Source: Dioscorea cayenensis subsp. rotundata
Lineage: Eukaryota > Streptophyta > Magnoliopsida > Dioscoreales > Dioscoreaceae
Assembly (NCBI RefSeq): GCF_009730915.1
Contig: NC_052471.1
Location: 30,228,185 to 30,292,184 of the forward strand
Direction of reading: 5' to 3'
DNA length: 64,000 nucleotides
Below the pieces are notes generated by a model that did no database searches, was not told the origin of the DNA, and was given only the letters and a program-made list of their open reading frames with translations. Within the stretch, counting starts at the first letter, position 1, and each line of letters starts with the position of its first letter. This document shows positions 1-11,726 of this stretch, piece after piece. Position numbers and translations under genes: made by a program.

Positions 1-2254
1 ACTCCCAAGTAGACCAATGACAAAAATATCGGTGATACAGGCAAGATGCTTGCCAAGTGGGGCGTGGGGCTCAGCTTTTCTTTGGGAGGAATACAAGCAA
101 GTTTTGTTGAAATTCACTTTGAGCCCGAAAGCCCCTCAAATAAGAATAGAATCAGCTTAATGATGCGAAGATCTTCTTTTCCCCCAGTTGTCATTACAAG
201 TAGGTCATCAACGAATTGGAGATGACACATCTTTTCCCCACTATCGCCAAATGCAACCCCGTGAAGGATCCCAGAGCGTAGGGCATTATTGAACATTGTG
301 CTTAGCACATCCATTACCAGAACAAATAGCAATGGCGATAGTGGATTCCCCTGACGAAGACCCCTGCGGTAGCGAACATATCCACATTGAGTTCCGTTAA
401 TAAGGAAAGAAGCCTTGGAACTCATTAGGATCGTATGTATCCACCCTATCCATTTTTCACTAAACCCTCGTGCACGAAGTAAATCCAGGAGAAAGGTCCA
501 GTCAACAGTGTCGAAGGCTTTGAAAAAATCCACTTTTAAAATCAAGCCCTGAAGCCTATGTTTTTGCATGTGGAAGATGAGTTCTTGGGCTGTGGCAATA
601 TTGTCAATAATACAACGACCTTTAGTGAATGCTGACTGTGTCGAATCAATTAATTCCCCAATCTTTTTGACACAATCTTCAGGGTCGAATTGATAAGGTT
701 GATAGGAAGATATTGGGACGGATTATCAGGAGAATGACATTTGGGAATTAGAGTAATGTTGGCCCAGTTAATTCTTTCCATATTAGCGTTCCCAAAGTAA
801 AAATCTTCACAAAGCTTGAAGATGTCAAACTTAACAATATCCCAACACTTCTGAAAGAATAAGATGGGAAAACCATCCGGTCCATGGGCTTTATCTGCAC
901 TCATGCCAAAGACAACAATCCTAATTTCCTCCTGAGAGAAAGGAACGTCTAACGCCGTGAGGTCATGATGAAACTTTTGTCCAAGAAGGCTAGCCCAGTC
1001 CAGGCAGATGCGCTGCTCTTAAGTAGAACCAAAGAGGTTTTTGTAAAAGGAGGTAAAGGAGGCTCCAATCCTTTTTCAGTATCCTCCACTCTTTGGTTAT
1101 CATGCCAAACCCCGGGATGAAATTTCTAGTCCTCACGACCATTGCCACCGAGTGAAAAACCAAGATTTTTGTCCCCTTCTTTGAGCCAAGATATTCGCGC
1201 CCTTTGTTTCCAATATATCTCTTCTTCTTTGAGGATCGAAAACATTTCCACTTTGATCGCATTGTCTTTCCCTCGTTCCTCATCCGTAAGGGGCCTTAAT
1301 TCCTTCAATGCGTCCCGTAATCCCTATTTCATGCAAGAGGGACCAACTTTTTCGCTTGATTGAGCCAAAAATCCACTTTGGCCCAATTCCTCAGCTGGTC
1401 CCTTAAAAGTGCAATCTTCTTAGCCATGATAAAGGCCCCACAGCCCACCAGTTGGGGAGCATCCCACCACTCTTTGATTAAATCCAAGAAGTTACTCACG
1501 AGAGCCAAAGCCTTTTCAAAACGAAAGGGGTCATGAGTTTGGGGATATGTATTCCGACTCAAGTCTAATTGGAACATGATCCAATCCCAATCTCGGGAGG
1601 CAATTTTTGGAGGACTTCTTCGAAAATAGACTTATTCCAGATGGCATTAACTAGAAAAGCTGTCAGTTTCACCCGTATCGGATCTACTTAGCCATTGGTC
1701 CAAGTGAAATGTTTCCCAAAAGAGGGTGGTTCCAATAAGTGAAGGTCCATGAGTAGATTTTGGGCTAACTGGATGTCTTCCCGATGGTATGTTCTATTTG
1801 ATTTGTCAGCTTGGTCAAAGATGGAATTGAAGTCTCCACAAATCACCCACGGCAGCGATGGGTGTGGAGCGCTAAGTCTAATCTCGTCCCAAAATTCTTT
1901 TTTAAGAAGCCTACTGTTGGGACCATTAACCGCGGTACAAATCTAAATGACTCTAGTCGCCTTATTAGTGAATTCTAAAGTCAGGCTAAACGATCCCTTA
2001 AATTTCAGATTTCCTTCAAATAAATTGTTATTCCAACCGATAATTATTCCACCAGCGGACCCAATCGCAGGAACAAAAGAGAATTTGTCCAAACAGGGTC
2101 AGCCAATTGATCACCAAGTAGTCGGATCGATCATGCTAAGTTTGGATTCTTGGAGGCAATAGATATCGGTATGGTGAAGTTGAAGAAAATCTCCAACTAG
2201 GAAATGCTTTGAAGGCATCCCTAGACCTCTTACATTCCAGGTAATAATATTCAT
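1..2254 (-). pseudogene. LINE ORF2 remnant: endonuclease plus reverse transcriptase
   Basis: The frame starts at 2254 with MNIITWNVRGLG, the usual start of a LINE endonuclease. Endonuclease motifs follow: YCLQESKLS near 2160, VICGDFNSI at 1820-1846 and GKHFTWTNG near 1700. The linker occupies roughly 1600-900. The reverse transcriptase has its N-terminal part near 650-904 (HGPDGFP) and its catalytic part at 114-569, with DFFKAFDTVDW, GLRQGNPLSPLLF and the FVDDL active-site box. The C-terminal zf-RVT/RNase H part lies beyond position 1. Several frameshifts separate these blocks, so this is a dead copy. In the family, ORF2 nicks DNA and primes reverse transcription at the target. The domain calls are firm; exact break positions are not resolved. 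Confidence 0.88.
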
Positions 2255-2539
2255 TAACAAACTATTGTTTTCCCAAGACGGTCCCTACCCCAGAGGTACC
2301 CGCAAGATCCCCCTTAGGGGATGAGCGTTGTGATTCAAGCATGCGTAAATAAGAGAAACAGCTATCCCTATGATGCATCGAATCAAAAGAAATTCCACAA
2401 GCAGAGCAATAGTTCTGTAATTGAATATTAGACCATTCAGTAATAAGAAGAGGGGTAGAGGAAGTACCTTCTTATCGGGTAGAAGTAGTAGTCCCATTCT
2501 TCTTAACTGATTTGGGTGGCTGTGAGACAAACCCCTGCT

Positions 2540-4930
2540 TTCTCCCGCTCCACCGGAGGAAGGTTTCTTTTGTCATTCACTTCGCCCTCGGTACTCTCGC
2601 GCAGGGTCATCAACTTGCCTTGCGTGGAGTAGCTGCTTAATCTTCTCCTCAAAGTCGATTCGAGTCCTCGTAAGCACGATTGTCGGAGCTATCCATATCA
2701 CGATCGCATCCTCCAAAATCATGATGCTCATTATTCGGTGATAAGGTCTCAATGTGATTTTCTTCACTCCAAATTTCCATCTGAGTAATCTGCAACCTGT
2801 CATCATCACGAGATAATGAAGACAAGATGTCCTTGAAAAATCTGCCAGAACCAAGGTCCATACACCGTGCATGAAGACCCATTTGAAATTAGGGCGGAGG
2901 TGATAGTTGGGGGTGGCCTTTGTGGGGTCACAAAAATATCTTTGGCCAATGGTGTGCCTCCATGTGATTGTTGAGAGATTTCTGGCCTCCCAAGATCTGA
3001 TTTAGCATCATTGGGTTCTGAAATTGGCCCAACTTGGTCTCCAGTTGATACATTAGGTGGTCCCGAATGAAGGCCCATCCCTGCTTTAGTCAAGCTGGGC
3101 CCAACTTGAACATTTCAATCCGGGCCCATCGTGAGTTAGCCAAGCTGGGCCCGTATTCATTTTTGAATTTCGCCCACAAGACCCATTTTGTTCTCTCGCT
3201 GGTTCGAGTGTCAAAGTGGGGCCCCGCGAGTCGACAACCTCGAGCCGTTGCACCAATGGGCAACGGTCATTGTCAACGTGTTCTGCATGTTACCATGCAT
3301 CCCGACATCCTCGGCCAATGACGTTGCGACATCATTGTCCTTCAATGCCGAGGTTTCAGAGAGTTGAGCTTTATGTGTTCATCGTCATATGACCACTGGA
3401 CAAAAGCGTGTCAATCGCTGGATCGGTTTCCATGAGGCCCGACCATCGGACCAAGGCGGAACTCCGTCGCATCGCGCGGCCATCGCGACTTCCCTCCATC
3501 TCCGGGGAGGGACGTCGGGACCCCTGGAGCCATGCTCACGTGGGTGGGTCCGAGATAATATAGCGACCCCGGAGCGCGTCACCGACGGGCTCTCGAGTGA
3601 TCCATCAGGGACGCTTAAAGGACTCTCCTCCTCCGTCGGAGATACCTGCAAATCATTCGACTTCCTCTCCCTTCGACTCGATCAGTCGGTGGACCGGACC
3701 TCCTCCACCATCACCTCCTTTCCCCTTCGATTCAAAGAGGAGTGCGCTCATTCTTCGTTGTTGCTCGACAACGACATCGCAAACTCTCCCTCGCTCGGAC
3801 TCGTCGCAAGATAGACATATTTTTTCCGATGTCTTTTCGAAAAGGAGGGAATGGTAGCTTATTGTCTGTGATGAGGATGATGAACTTCCTCATTCCAAAA
3901 GTCGAAAAGCCACCTTGTGTGGTAGAACAACGCATGGCGAAACGCACTGTCACTGGAGAGGAAAAACTTGTGTGGTTTGCTCGGGTGTGGGATGGCAACC
4001 AGCTCCCCTATCGGCCGCAGCAACTCCACCAACACCGTCCAAGTCCATGCATGCAAGGGAAGGTTCCAAAGGAGGAGGACCTGTCCTTTTCCGGCGGCTG
4101 CACCCACTGCACTGATGTCCGCCGTCCACGGAGCGATGGAGAACACACATGGTCCCATTCTCGAAGGTAAGCTAACTTTACCCACCTTGCTAACCTTGAT
4201 GACTTCTTCTTCTATTGCGAGAGAGGCGGTAAGAATTACCCCGTGACTCATAGACGGCTTCCACTCTTGGCATGTTCAACACACCCGTGAAGAACTCCAA
4301 CAAAAATCTCTTCATTAGTTTGGCCGGAGACGATGTCAAGAACCACCACCTTGGAGAGCTTCTTCCAGCAGCTTTTAGCAGTCTCTTGAATTGAAGAGAT
4401 GCAGAGAGAGAGAGGTGCGAAAAGGATGGTTGCGATCCCGAACCGGCGCTTTCTCATTACGAAACTCCACGTGGTCTCTTTCTCTCGCCTTAGGTCGCAA
4501 GCACGCCTACCTCGCGGTGGAGAAGGCAACTCCACCCTGCAGTTGATTGCCAAATGCTCAGCGCCACCACATCTCTTGCAAGTTAAGAGATGTCTACACT
4601 CAGAGGTCTTGTGGGAGGATCGAAGGCGTGTGTCCGCAAGAAGGCGAGGATCCGGATCGTTTAATTCCCGTCCGGCCGGGTAAGGAGAGAGAGAGAAGGG
4701 GAGCCTGGACTACGATTGTTTTTCTAGCGAACCACCTGTTCCCAGTCCTCGGACTGTGAGTTTTCACTACTCACCTCCTTCTCCCTAACTGGATGGTCCT
4801 CCGCAAACAACGGAGTGCAATCGAGGGGCTCGCATGACTGCGAAATGAAGTTCCCTCCCCTAACGAACCCGAAAGACCCAATCGGGAGGGTGATCCCGAC
4901 CTCCTCCGTCAGTGATCGGAGAGGGGTCTG
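2540..4930 (-). pseudogene. LINE ORF1 remnant with CCHC zinc knuckle
   Basis: This lies directly upstream of ORF2 on the same strand. A zinc knuckle of form C-x2-C-x4-H-x4-C (CKRCGGAEHLAINC) is encoded at 4539-4580. Downstream, at 3859-4251, a block containing LPLHAWTWTVL, PIGELVAIP and PSKPHK resembles the RNA-binding ORF1 domain found after the knuckle in many plant LINEs. The rest, down to about 2540, is broken into short frames with no recognisable domain. The region is GC-richer than the flanking DNA. In LINEs, ORF1 binds element RNA. The assignment rests on the knuckle, the position and the domain order; the start is uncertain. Confidence 0.7.
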
Positions 4931-5219
4931 AGGTGCGGCTGTGAATGCCTTCTATGAGTTCCATATCTCTTTCCCCCTCGAGAACGAACAAAGTTTCCTC
5001 CAAGCCTGCCAAGGAGATCACCATGCAAAGAGTCCATCACCGTACTGTAGACACGCCCGTCGCTCCCTCACGCCTCCCGATCTCGCAATTCTTTTGGAAG
5101 CATTGTTGGGCATCTCTTGTTCTTTGGAGAAGTTATACATGGGTATATGTAGTAGTCAATATGCCAACTCTATAAATTCAAAAATAAGGTAAAACTTATT
5201 TACCAAAAAATCACATTGT

Positions 5220-5664
5220 GGGTGATTTGAGTTTTGGAGGAGACCTTCAGTCTGGGTGTTTGTGGATGGGGTGGTTAAAACTTTTGTGTGGTCCATTTAA
5301 TTTGCGAGAAATGATAAATGATGGAGTCCCGAACTCTATTTTTTGGTAAAACCCGATCATTTGATTTTTATCTTAGTTTTTTGCAACTCCTAATGGTTTG
5401 AGAGTAAAGCTTGAGGACTTTATCTCTTCTATCCGGCACAGCCTAGAGTTCCTTAGACCTCGATCCGATGGAGGTGTATGGGCGCCCCACACTCGAGGCG
5501 ATCACGGAGACGGTAGTGTGGGGTAGTTCTTGTAGGGTGATTTGGGTTTTGAGGAGACTCAGCTTTGTTCCTATTATCTTTTTGCTCCTTAGCTAGTGGA
5601 TTGGCTTTTTGTATCTTGTATTTCTTGCTACTATTTTTAATGTATATGGTTTATTCACTTTTTC
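5220..5664 (+). mobile_element. 5'-truncated LINE 3' end with target-site duplication
   Basis: The 14-base direct repeat aaaaatcacattgt occurs at 5206-5219 and again at 5665-5678, exactly flanking this 445-bp block. The block ends in a T-rich 3' UTR closing with gtttattcactttttc before the A run, and a closely similar terminus is seen at 8166-8205 on the other strand. This is the expected result of target-primed reverse transcription with 5' truncation. A segment beginning gggtgattt is present twice inside (5219 and 5537), so the fragment also has an internal duplication. No coding domain is left. Confidence 0.75.
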
Positions 5665-5678
5665 AAAAATCACATTGT

Positions 5679-6479
5679 CATCTTCTCTAACTAATTACAT
5701 ATTAAATATCTAGTTTCCAATGTTTCTAATGCCTACTCTTAAGATGACGTATGATGATTGTGAATGCCTTCGCTATTAAATATTAAAAATTATTATCGAG
5801 CTAGGTTGAGCCTTGGTTAAGATGGTCGCAAATTGAAACTATGATAGCGGTTGTCTCTGTGATGATGTTCCTTATTTGCCGTATTTTTCTAGTAAAAATG
5901 GCGGTCAATCTCAATGTGCATTGATCCACTTATGAAAAATTAGATTTGTTGCTATATATGTGAATAGATGACTAATTGTCATAATATAACCTCATTAATT
6001 GGTTAGGAAATCAAAGAAGGTAATCAAGAAGATAATAAATATTACTATGTATAATGACATCGAAATCAAGGAAGGTAATATTGAAGAATCAAGGAAGGAA
6101 ATATCACCATGAATAGCTGAAGGAAATCAAGAAGATTAATTATCATGTGTAACGAGGTATTGATAAAGAAAATAATTGATTTCCATATATAGTATGGTGC
6201 TATGAGCCTATGAATAAGGGTATTTCCTCTAGATCTCATTTGATGTATCTCCAAGTTGAACAAAAAGTACAGAGAATTTCGTGAGATCCTTGTGAGAGTT
6301 GTATTATTTTTAGTTGCATTTAGGTTTGGGATAAAAACTGACTGAGTATTTATAAGTACTTATAAAGATTTGCTTTTTTTTATCCCTATAGTGAGAAATT
6401 TGCAATAGTTCTAAGGACGCAACCTATATTAGATGAACCATGCAAATTTGTTATTTTTAGTTTTCTCCTCTATTTTTAT
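5679..6479. other. Intergenic, AT-rich, nothing recognised
   Basis: No coding frame with recognisable domains, no RNA gene and no paired repeat was found here. It separates the LINE debris from the Copia remnant. Confidence 0.5.
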
Positions 6480-7650
6480 TATTTGACTTGCTCGCTTTGA
6501 AGAGGTCCCCAAGACTAGCTAACCACATTGTGGATCACTAACAAAGATACTAATAATTATTTTAACTAAATCAAATTCATTGGTAGCTACCGCCATTGCG
6601 AGATATTCGTGACTCATCGAAGATTGTGATACTATTGTTTGTTTCTTTGTCTTCCAATGTATTGGTGATTGCCGGTATGATAAAATATCGATCCTGCTCA
6701 CTAATCATCATGTGATTGAACAACTCACCCAATTAAAACCACAATAGGTAGACACCCTCATATGCCTCTCTATATGCATCAAAATGCCATGCTTGGTTGT
6801 CTTTTTGGTAACACACAACTAGTTTGGTAGCCTAAAAATGCTCTTCTCGAGGCAATAGTACCAAACTGATAAAACATACACTAAATAGGAAATCTTGGGA
6901 CTTGTGATGATTAAGTAAATTACTCGACCAATCAATCATCGGTAACTTGAAGCATCTTTCAACCCTCTTCCTTCTGGCAATGCCAACTTCTGCCCCTACT
7001 CCATTGTAGTTTTGGCTAGTTTTCTACCGAATACATTCCTTTTGATATTACATCCAAAGTGTATTTTTGTTGGCACAAAAATAAATCTCATGTTGATCTT
7101 GCCACTTTGATACCATGAAAATATTTGAGTGCTCCCAAGTCTTTGATGTGAAACGCTTGTTCAAATAGCTCTTGAAGTTTATACAAGCAATCGAATTATT
7201 ATCCATTAGAATAATGTTGTTCACATACACATCTAGTTGTATGAATACTCCATTCTTGTGATATGTGAATTAATAATGAGTAATTCGCAAGTGACTGAAC
7301 TAATCCATTATTTGTTAGAGCCCACATCAACTTGAAGAACAATCACGAGAAGCTTAACACAAGCCATAGATCAACTTGCTAAGTCAACAAACTTTTTTTG
7401 CTCCATTTACCTTGTAAGTGTAAGGCAATTTCATGCAAACCTTATTCTCCAAATCGCCATATATTAAGGCATTGTGGATGTTCATTTGGTATAGTTTCCA
7501 TCCCTTAGACACTACCACTAATTAATTAAAAACCCATACATACCCGCCTTTACATCGGCGTAATGATCTCATGGTAGACAATACCTCAATTTGAGTGAAT
7601 CATTTTACTGTGTTCCATTGTACAAAAGGGCACGGGCGGCTCGCTTTCAA
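6480..7650 (-). mobile_element. Decayed Ty1/Copia polymerase (reverse transcriptase and RNase H)
   Basis: On the minus strand, 7375-7505 encodes a degraded Copia reverse transcriptase block (NIHNALIYGDLENKVCMKLP, then KLIYGL-like residues with stops). 7048-7230 keeps the active-site region as MYVNNIILM, where the family has YVDDI, so both catalytic aspartates are replaced. 6519-6701 is the RNase H block (SPIHWKTKKQTIVSQSS). The order matches Copia Pol. Stops and substitutions throughout make it an old, inactive copy. No LTRs were identified. Confidence 0.8.
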
Positions 7651-8165
7651 TTTGGGGTAGAGATTCTTTCATTTTTCCTCAACATGGATAGGAAAATAAT
7701 CGGTAGGCATAATATCATGGTGGATTCCCAGGGCCACCAAAAGAGGTTCCATCCCCAATAATAAAAATACAAAAATATTCTTATATATTAACATAATTAC
7801 ATTTATAATATCAATATAATATACACTACAATTATCTCATAAATTAATATTGTTGTATTATGATTTGTATTATATAGGAATATATACGTGTAACATTTAA
7901 TGAGAGTTTGTAAAAACTTTTTATAAAAATAAATAAAAGCTAGTTCATTCATTTAAAAACAGGAAAACAAGAACAAAAACCGAATCAAAAGACAACAAAT
8001 GAACAAGTGTGAAAGGAAAAAGCAGAAATAAAAGACAACAAACAAGCAAATACAAGGCAGGAAACAATCACTAAAGTTGAAGTCTAACTCATGACGTAGA
8101 AAACACAAAAACCGAATAAGAAAAATAACAAAGGAACAACAAATAGCTGAGAAAGCGAAGGTCAC
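7651..8165. other. Intergenic, AT-rich, nothing firm
   Basis: Low-complexity AT-rich DNA between the Copia remnant and a LINE 3' end. No gene was seen. Confidence 0.4.
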
Positions 8166-8623
8166 TTTTTGAAAAAGTGGATAAACCACATTCATTCCAA
8201 AAAAATCAGAACAAACAAAATACCAAAGGTCCACTAGGCTGCGAACACAAAAACACAACAAAATGGAGGAACAACGGCCTCCCTCCCAACCCACAAAGAA
8301 AAACAAAAGAGCTACACACGACATCATCCAAAAGCCTCCTCGATCGAATGGGCCGCAAGGCCACCTTTGGTATCAAAGGCCACATTTTTGGTATCGGAGG
8401 CCTCCTCAAGGCGAGCGAGAGAGTGAATCACTTATAAACATAAAGGATAATCGTGGCGTTGGTTTGAACATGTCGGACTTGCGCTCGGGACATCGAAAGG
8501 AGGACCTCTCCCTCCCGAGACCTTGAGACACCGGGCTCTCAGGAGGAACCCGAGAACCAGGGCCCTCGAGCCTAACTACACCTTGCTTGCTTACGTGTTT
8601 CTCTTCACATTTCCCTTAGGCGC
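8166..8623 (-). mobile_element. LINE 3'-terminal fragment, 5' side lost in the gap
   Basis: On the minus strand this reads as a T-rich 3' UTR that ends near 8166 with gtttatccactttttcaaaaa, almost the same terminus as the LINE fragment ending at 5664 (gtttattcactttttcaaaaa). The shared words ctagtgga and ggttttttgtat-like tracts upstream support the same family. The right side runs into the assembly gap, so its length and target-site duplication cannot be judged. Confidence 0.5.
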
Positions 8624-9623
8624 NNNNNNNNNNNNNNNNNNNNNNNNNNNNNNNNNNNNNNNNNNNNNNNNNNNNNNNNNNNNNNNNNNNNNNNNNNNNN
8701 NNNNNNNNNNNNNNNNNNNNNNNNNNNNNNNNNNNNNNNNNNNNNNNNNNNNNNNNNNNNNNNNNNNNNNNNNNNNNNNNNNNNNNNNNNNNNNNNNNNN
8801 NNNNNNNNNNNNNNNNNNNNNNNNNNNNNNNNNNNNNNNNNNNNNNNNNNNNNNNNNNNNNNNNNNNNNNNNNNNNNNNNNNNNNNNNNNNNNNNNNNNN
8901 NNNNNNNNNNNNNNNNNNNNNNNNNNNNNNNNNNNNNNNNNNNNNNNNNNNNNNNNNNNNNNNNNNNNNNNNNNNNNNNNNNNNNNNNNNNNNNNNNNNN
9001 NNNNNNNNNNNNNNNNNNNNNNNNNNNNNNNNNNNNNNNNNNNNNNNNNNNNNNNNNNNNNNNNNNNNNNNNNNNNNNNNNNNNNNNNNNNNNNNNNNNN
9101 NNNNNNNNNNNNNNNNNNNNNNNNNNNNNNNNNNNNNNNNNNNNNNNNNNNNNNNNNNNNNNNNNNNNNNNNNNNNNNNNNNNNNNNNNNNNNNNNNNNN
9201 NNNNNNNNNNNNNNNNNNNNNNNNNNNNNNNNNNNNNNNNNNNNNNNNNNNNNNNNNNNNNNNNNNNNNNNNNNNNNNNNNNNNNNNNNNNNNNNNNNNN
9301 NNNNNNNNNNNNNNNNNNNNNNNNNNNNNNNNNNNNNNNNNNNNNNNNNNNNNNNNNNNNNNNNNNNNNNNNNNNNNNNNNNNNNNNNNNNNNNNNNNNN
9401 NNNNNNNNNNNNNNNNNNNNNNNNNNNNNNNNNNNNNNNNNNNNNNNNNNNNNNNNNNNNNNNNNNNNNNNNNNNNNNNNNNNNNNNNNNNNNNNNNNNN
9501 NNNNNNNNNNNNNNNNNNNNNNNNNNNNNNNNNNNNNNNNNNNNNNNNNNNNNNNNNNNNNNNNNNNNNNNNNNNNNNNNNNNNNNNNNNNNNNNNNNNN
9601 NNNNNNNNNNNNNNNNNNNNNNN
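8624..9623. other. Assembly gap of 1000 N
   Basis: Exactly 1000 consecutive N, the usual fixed placeholder for a gap of unknown size. The right edge opens on a TA dinucleotide run, a plausible cause of the break. Any reading frame across it is artificial. Confidence 0.99.
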
Positions 9624-11726
9624 ATATATATATATATATATGTTGCTGTTTTGGCGGCAATCTTGATGTGATTTAATCTGGACAATGAACGACTGCTGCA
9701 ACTATCAGGCAAGAATTCAGTGGTGAGTGTTTCAACAATTAGACACACTTGTTTGCATGCAGTGAGTGAAGATGATATGTCAAAGCTTTTGTCATTCATT
9801 TGGAGCACGGCTGGGACCAAATTGTGTGTGTTTTGTTTGATGGTTAGAGCCACAAGTTTTGACTGGATTTAAGTTTCAGCGATGTGTCTCACTCTTCTGA
9901 AGACAATTCCTCAATGTTTCAGCAGTAATTATCTGTTAAGAGTTGCAGTGAATCTCAATGCAATTTACAACAGAATCATACATACAACAAACTCTTTCTG
10001 GAGATATCAAAGGTGTACTTTGGGACTTTTTGTATTTTAATCAATACCGAAAAACAACAACAATAATAACAAACCAACAAATCTGTTTATTAGGTTCCCG
10101 GCAAACATTATGGTAATGACCATCTTTAATAACTCAGTTTCGATCTCAAACAGGACATTGCATTTCGATGTTTTGATCTTGTTCAGATAACATACAGTCA
10201 GCCTTGATCACAGTTAATGCAGACCCCAATCAACAAAAAGCCCTATCGGTGGCAACGTCTTTAAATCCAATTACCCTGTTTGAATCTTTAGAGATTACAC
10301 AGTTATACATATTTCATGCAGGTATTGTAGCATTGACAATCTTCGATGACTCACACAGGATAAATCCTTCAAATTCCATGGATCTTAGTTACAGATTGGT
10401 CAATAAAGTCAGTTACCGGCGGGCCTCGAAATTGGACTGAATCCTCTGGATTCATCTGCAACTGATTGAGAACATAATAAACTTTCACAAATGTTTTGCT
10501 GCAATAGAAGACACTAACTATTATGACATAGCATCAAATCAGAATAGAAATCCCAGTTTTTATCCCCAGAATAGAAAAGCTGACAGTGTAAGTCTAAGGG
10601 TGTCGAAATTTCAAAGTAAATACCGGTTTGTACACATTGTTGTAGAGCTGCCAAGGTTAATCCTATAATGCCATACTAAATATAATGACGAGTTTCTTTT
10701 CGATCTTTTTCACATATCCCTGCAAATTTTGGCCAAATTTGAAATAAAGCTGACTAGAAGAGTAAGTCCCTCTTAATCTTTGGTATCTTTGTTGTTATGC
10801 CATTAATAGATGTAAAACTAATAATTTGATGTCAAGTATATCAGTACCATCAGAAATCGAATAAAAATTATACATTGCTGCAAAAGGTATTATCATGCTT
10901 GGTTTAAACTGAAAAAAAAAAAAAAACCATAATGAAAATTATAGCAAAGGCATATGAAAAAACCATAGTTACTTTGCACACACACACCTGCAAATTAAAA
11001 TATTAGAAAAGACTCCTCTAAAATTTATCACCCATTTATCTGCAGTTTTATGAAAATGATTACCTCATTTTGACAACAATCCACCCTTAACTCTAATTGA
11101 AATCACATATAAGAATAAATCAATAAAAATACAGAATAACAAGCAAAAAAAAATCACATTTTCGCACAGATTGTTCATTTGTTTTTATAACTGTCTTATT
11201 AATATGTGGGTTCAGAATGCTCATTATAATCGAAAAGAAAACATAAAATGCAAAACAATCCTGTTAATAGTCTCAGATTTGCAGGCTCTACAGGACAGAG
11301 AATCATCATCATCATCATCATCATCATCATAAGTCATCATCAATCATAAATTATAAAAGACTTGAAAACATCAAAAATACAACAGTACACAAAAGATGGA
11401 CAATGGGTTCCTGATGAAGCAAGTGCAATATCAGTATCAAGAATTTTGCCAGCTGAGCAATTGAGAGAAGACATCCAATTATAGCACTAAACGCAACTCA
11501 AGATAAACATAGTATAATACCGGATGGATGTCTTCTACACTGAATTTCAGACAAAAGTTGAATTTGATTGATGCGGCATGCTTAAGATGGAGACGACTAC
11601 TGGAAAGCTAGAGTTTCGTCTGTCGTGCAGGAAAAAGGCTTGTTCTTCCAATTACTACTATGTTCCAGGGAAGGGCAACGGCACTATATCAGCTAGGCAG
11701 AATCAGATAAACTGGGGAACAATGTT
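9624..11726. other. Intergenic, AT-rich, no gene seen
   Basis: This stretch lies between the gap and the 3' end of the peptidase gene. It contains a TA run next to the gap and an (ATC)n microsatellite at 11302-11330. I see no exons with recognisable homology. The last few hundred bases may be 3' UTR of the minus-strand peptidase gene. Confidence 0.5.

Larger units (their letters stand above)
1..4930 (-). mobile_element. Decayed non-LTR retrotransposon (LINE), cut by the window edge
   Basis: Read on the minus strand, this stretch gives in order a CCHC zinc knuckle, an ORF1-like domain, an endonuclease domain starting at 2254 and a reverse transcriptase running off position 1. That is the standard order of a plant L1-type LINE. 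Frameshifts and stops break every domain, so the copy cannot be autonomous. The 5' limit (about 4930) is approximate because no target-site duplication could be paired; the 3' end lies outside the window. Confidence 0.85.

Noticed and set aside
1142-2162. Plus-strand frames over the LINE
   Set aside because: They are antisense to the endonuclease and linker of ORF2, which carry the recognisable motifs.
3389-4250. Plus-strand and alternate-frame proteins in GC-richer DNA
   Set aside because: They overlap the minus-strand LINE ORF1 region and show no domain.
8523-9671. Long reading frames crossing the N run
   Set aside because: They are open only because N cannot encode a stop; no evidence of coding on either side.
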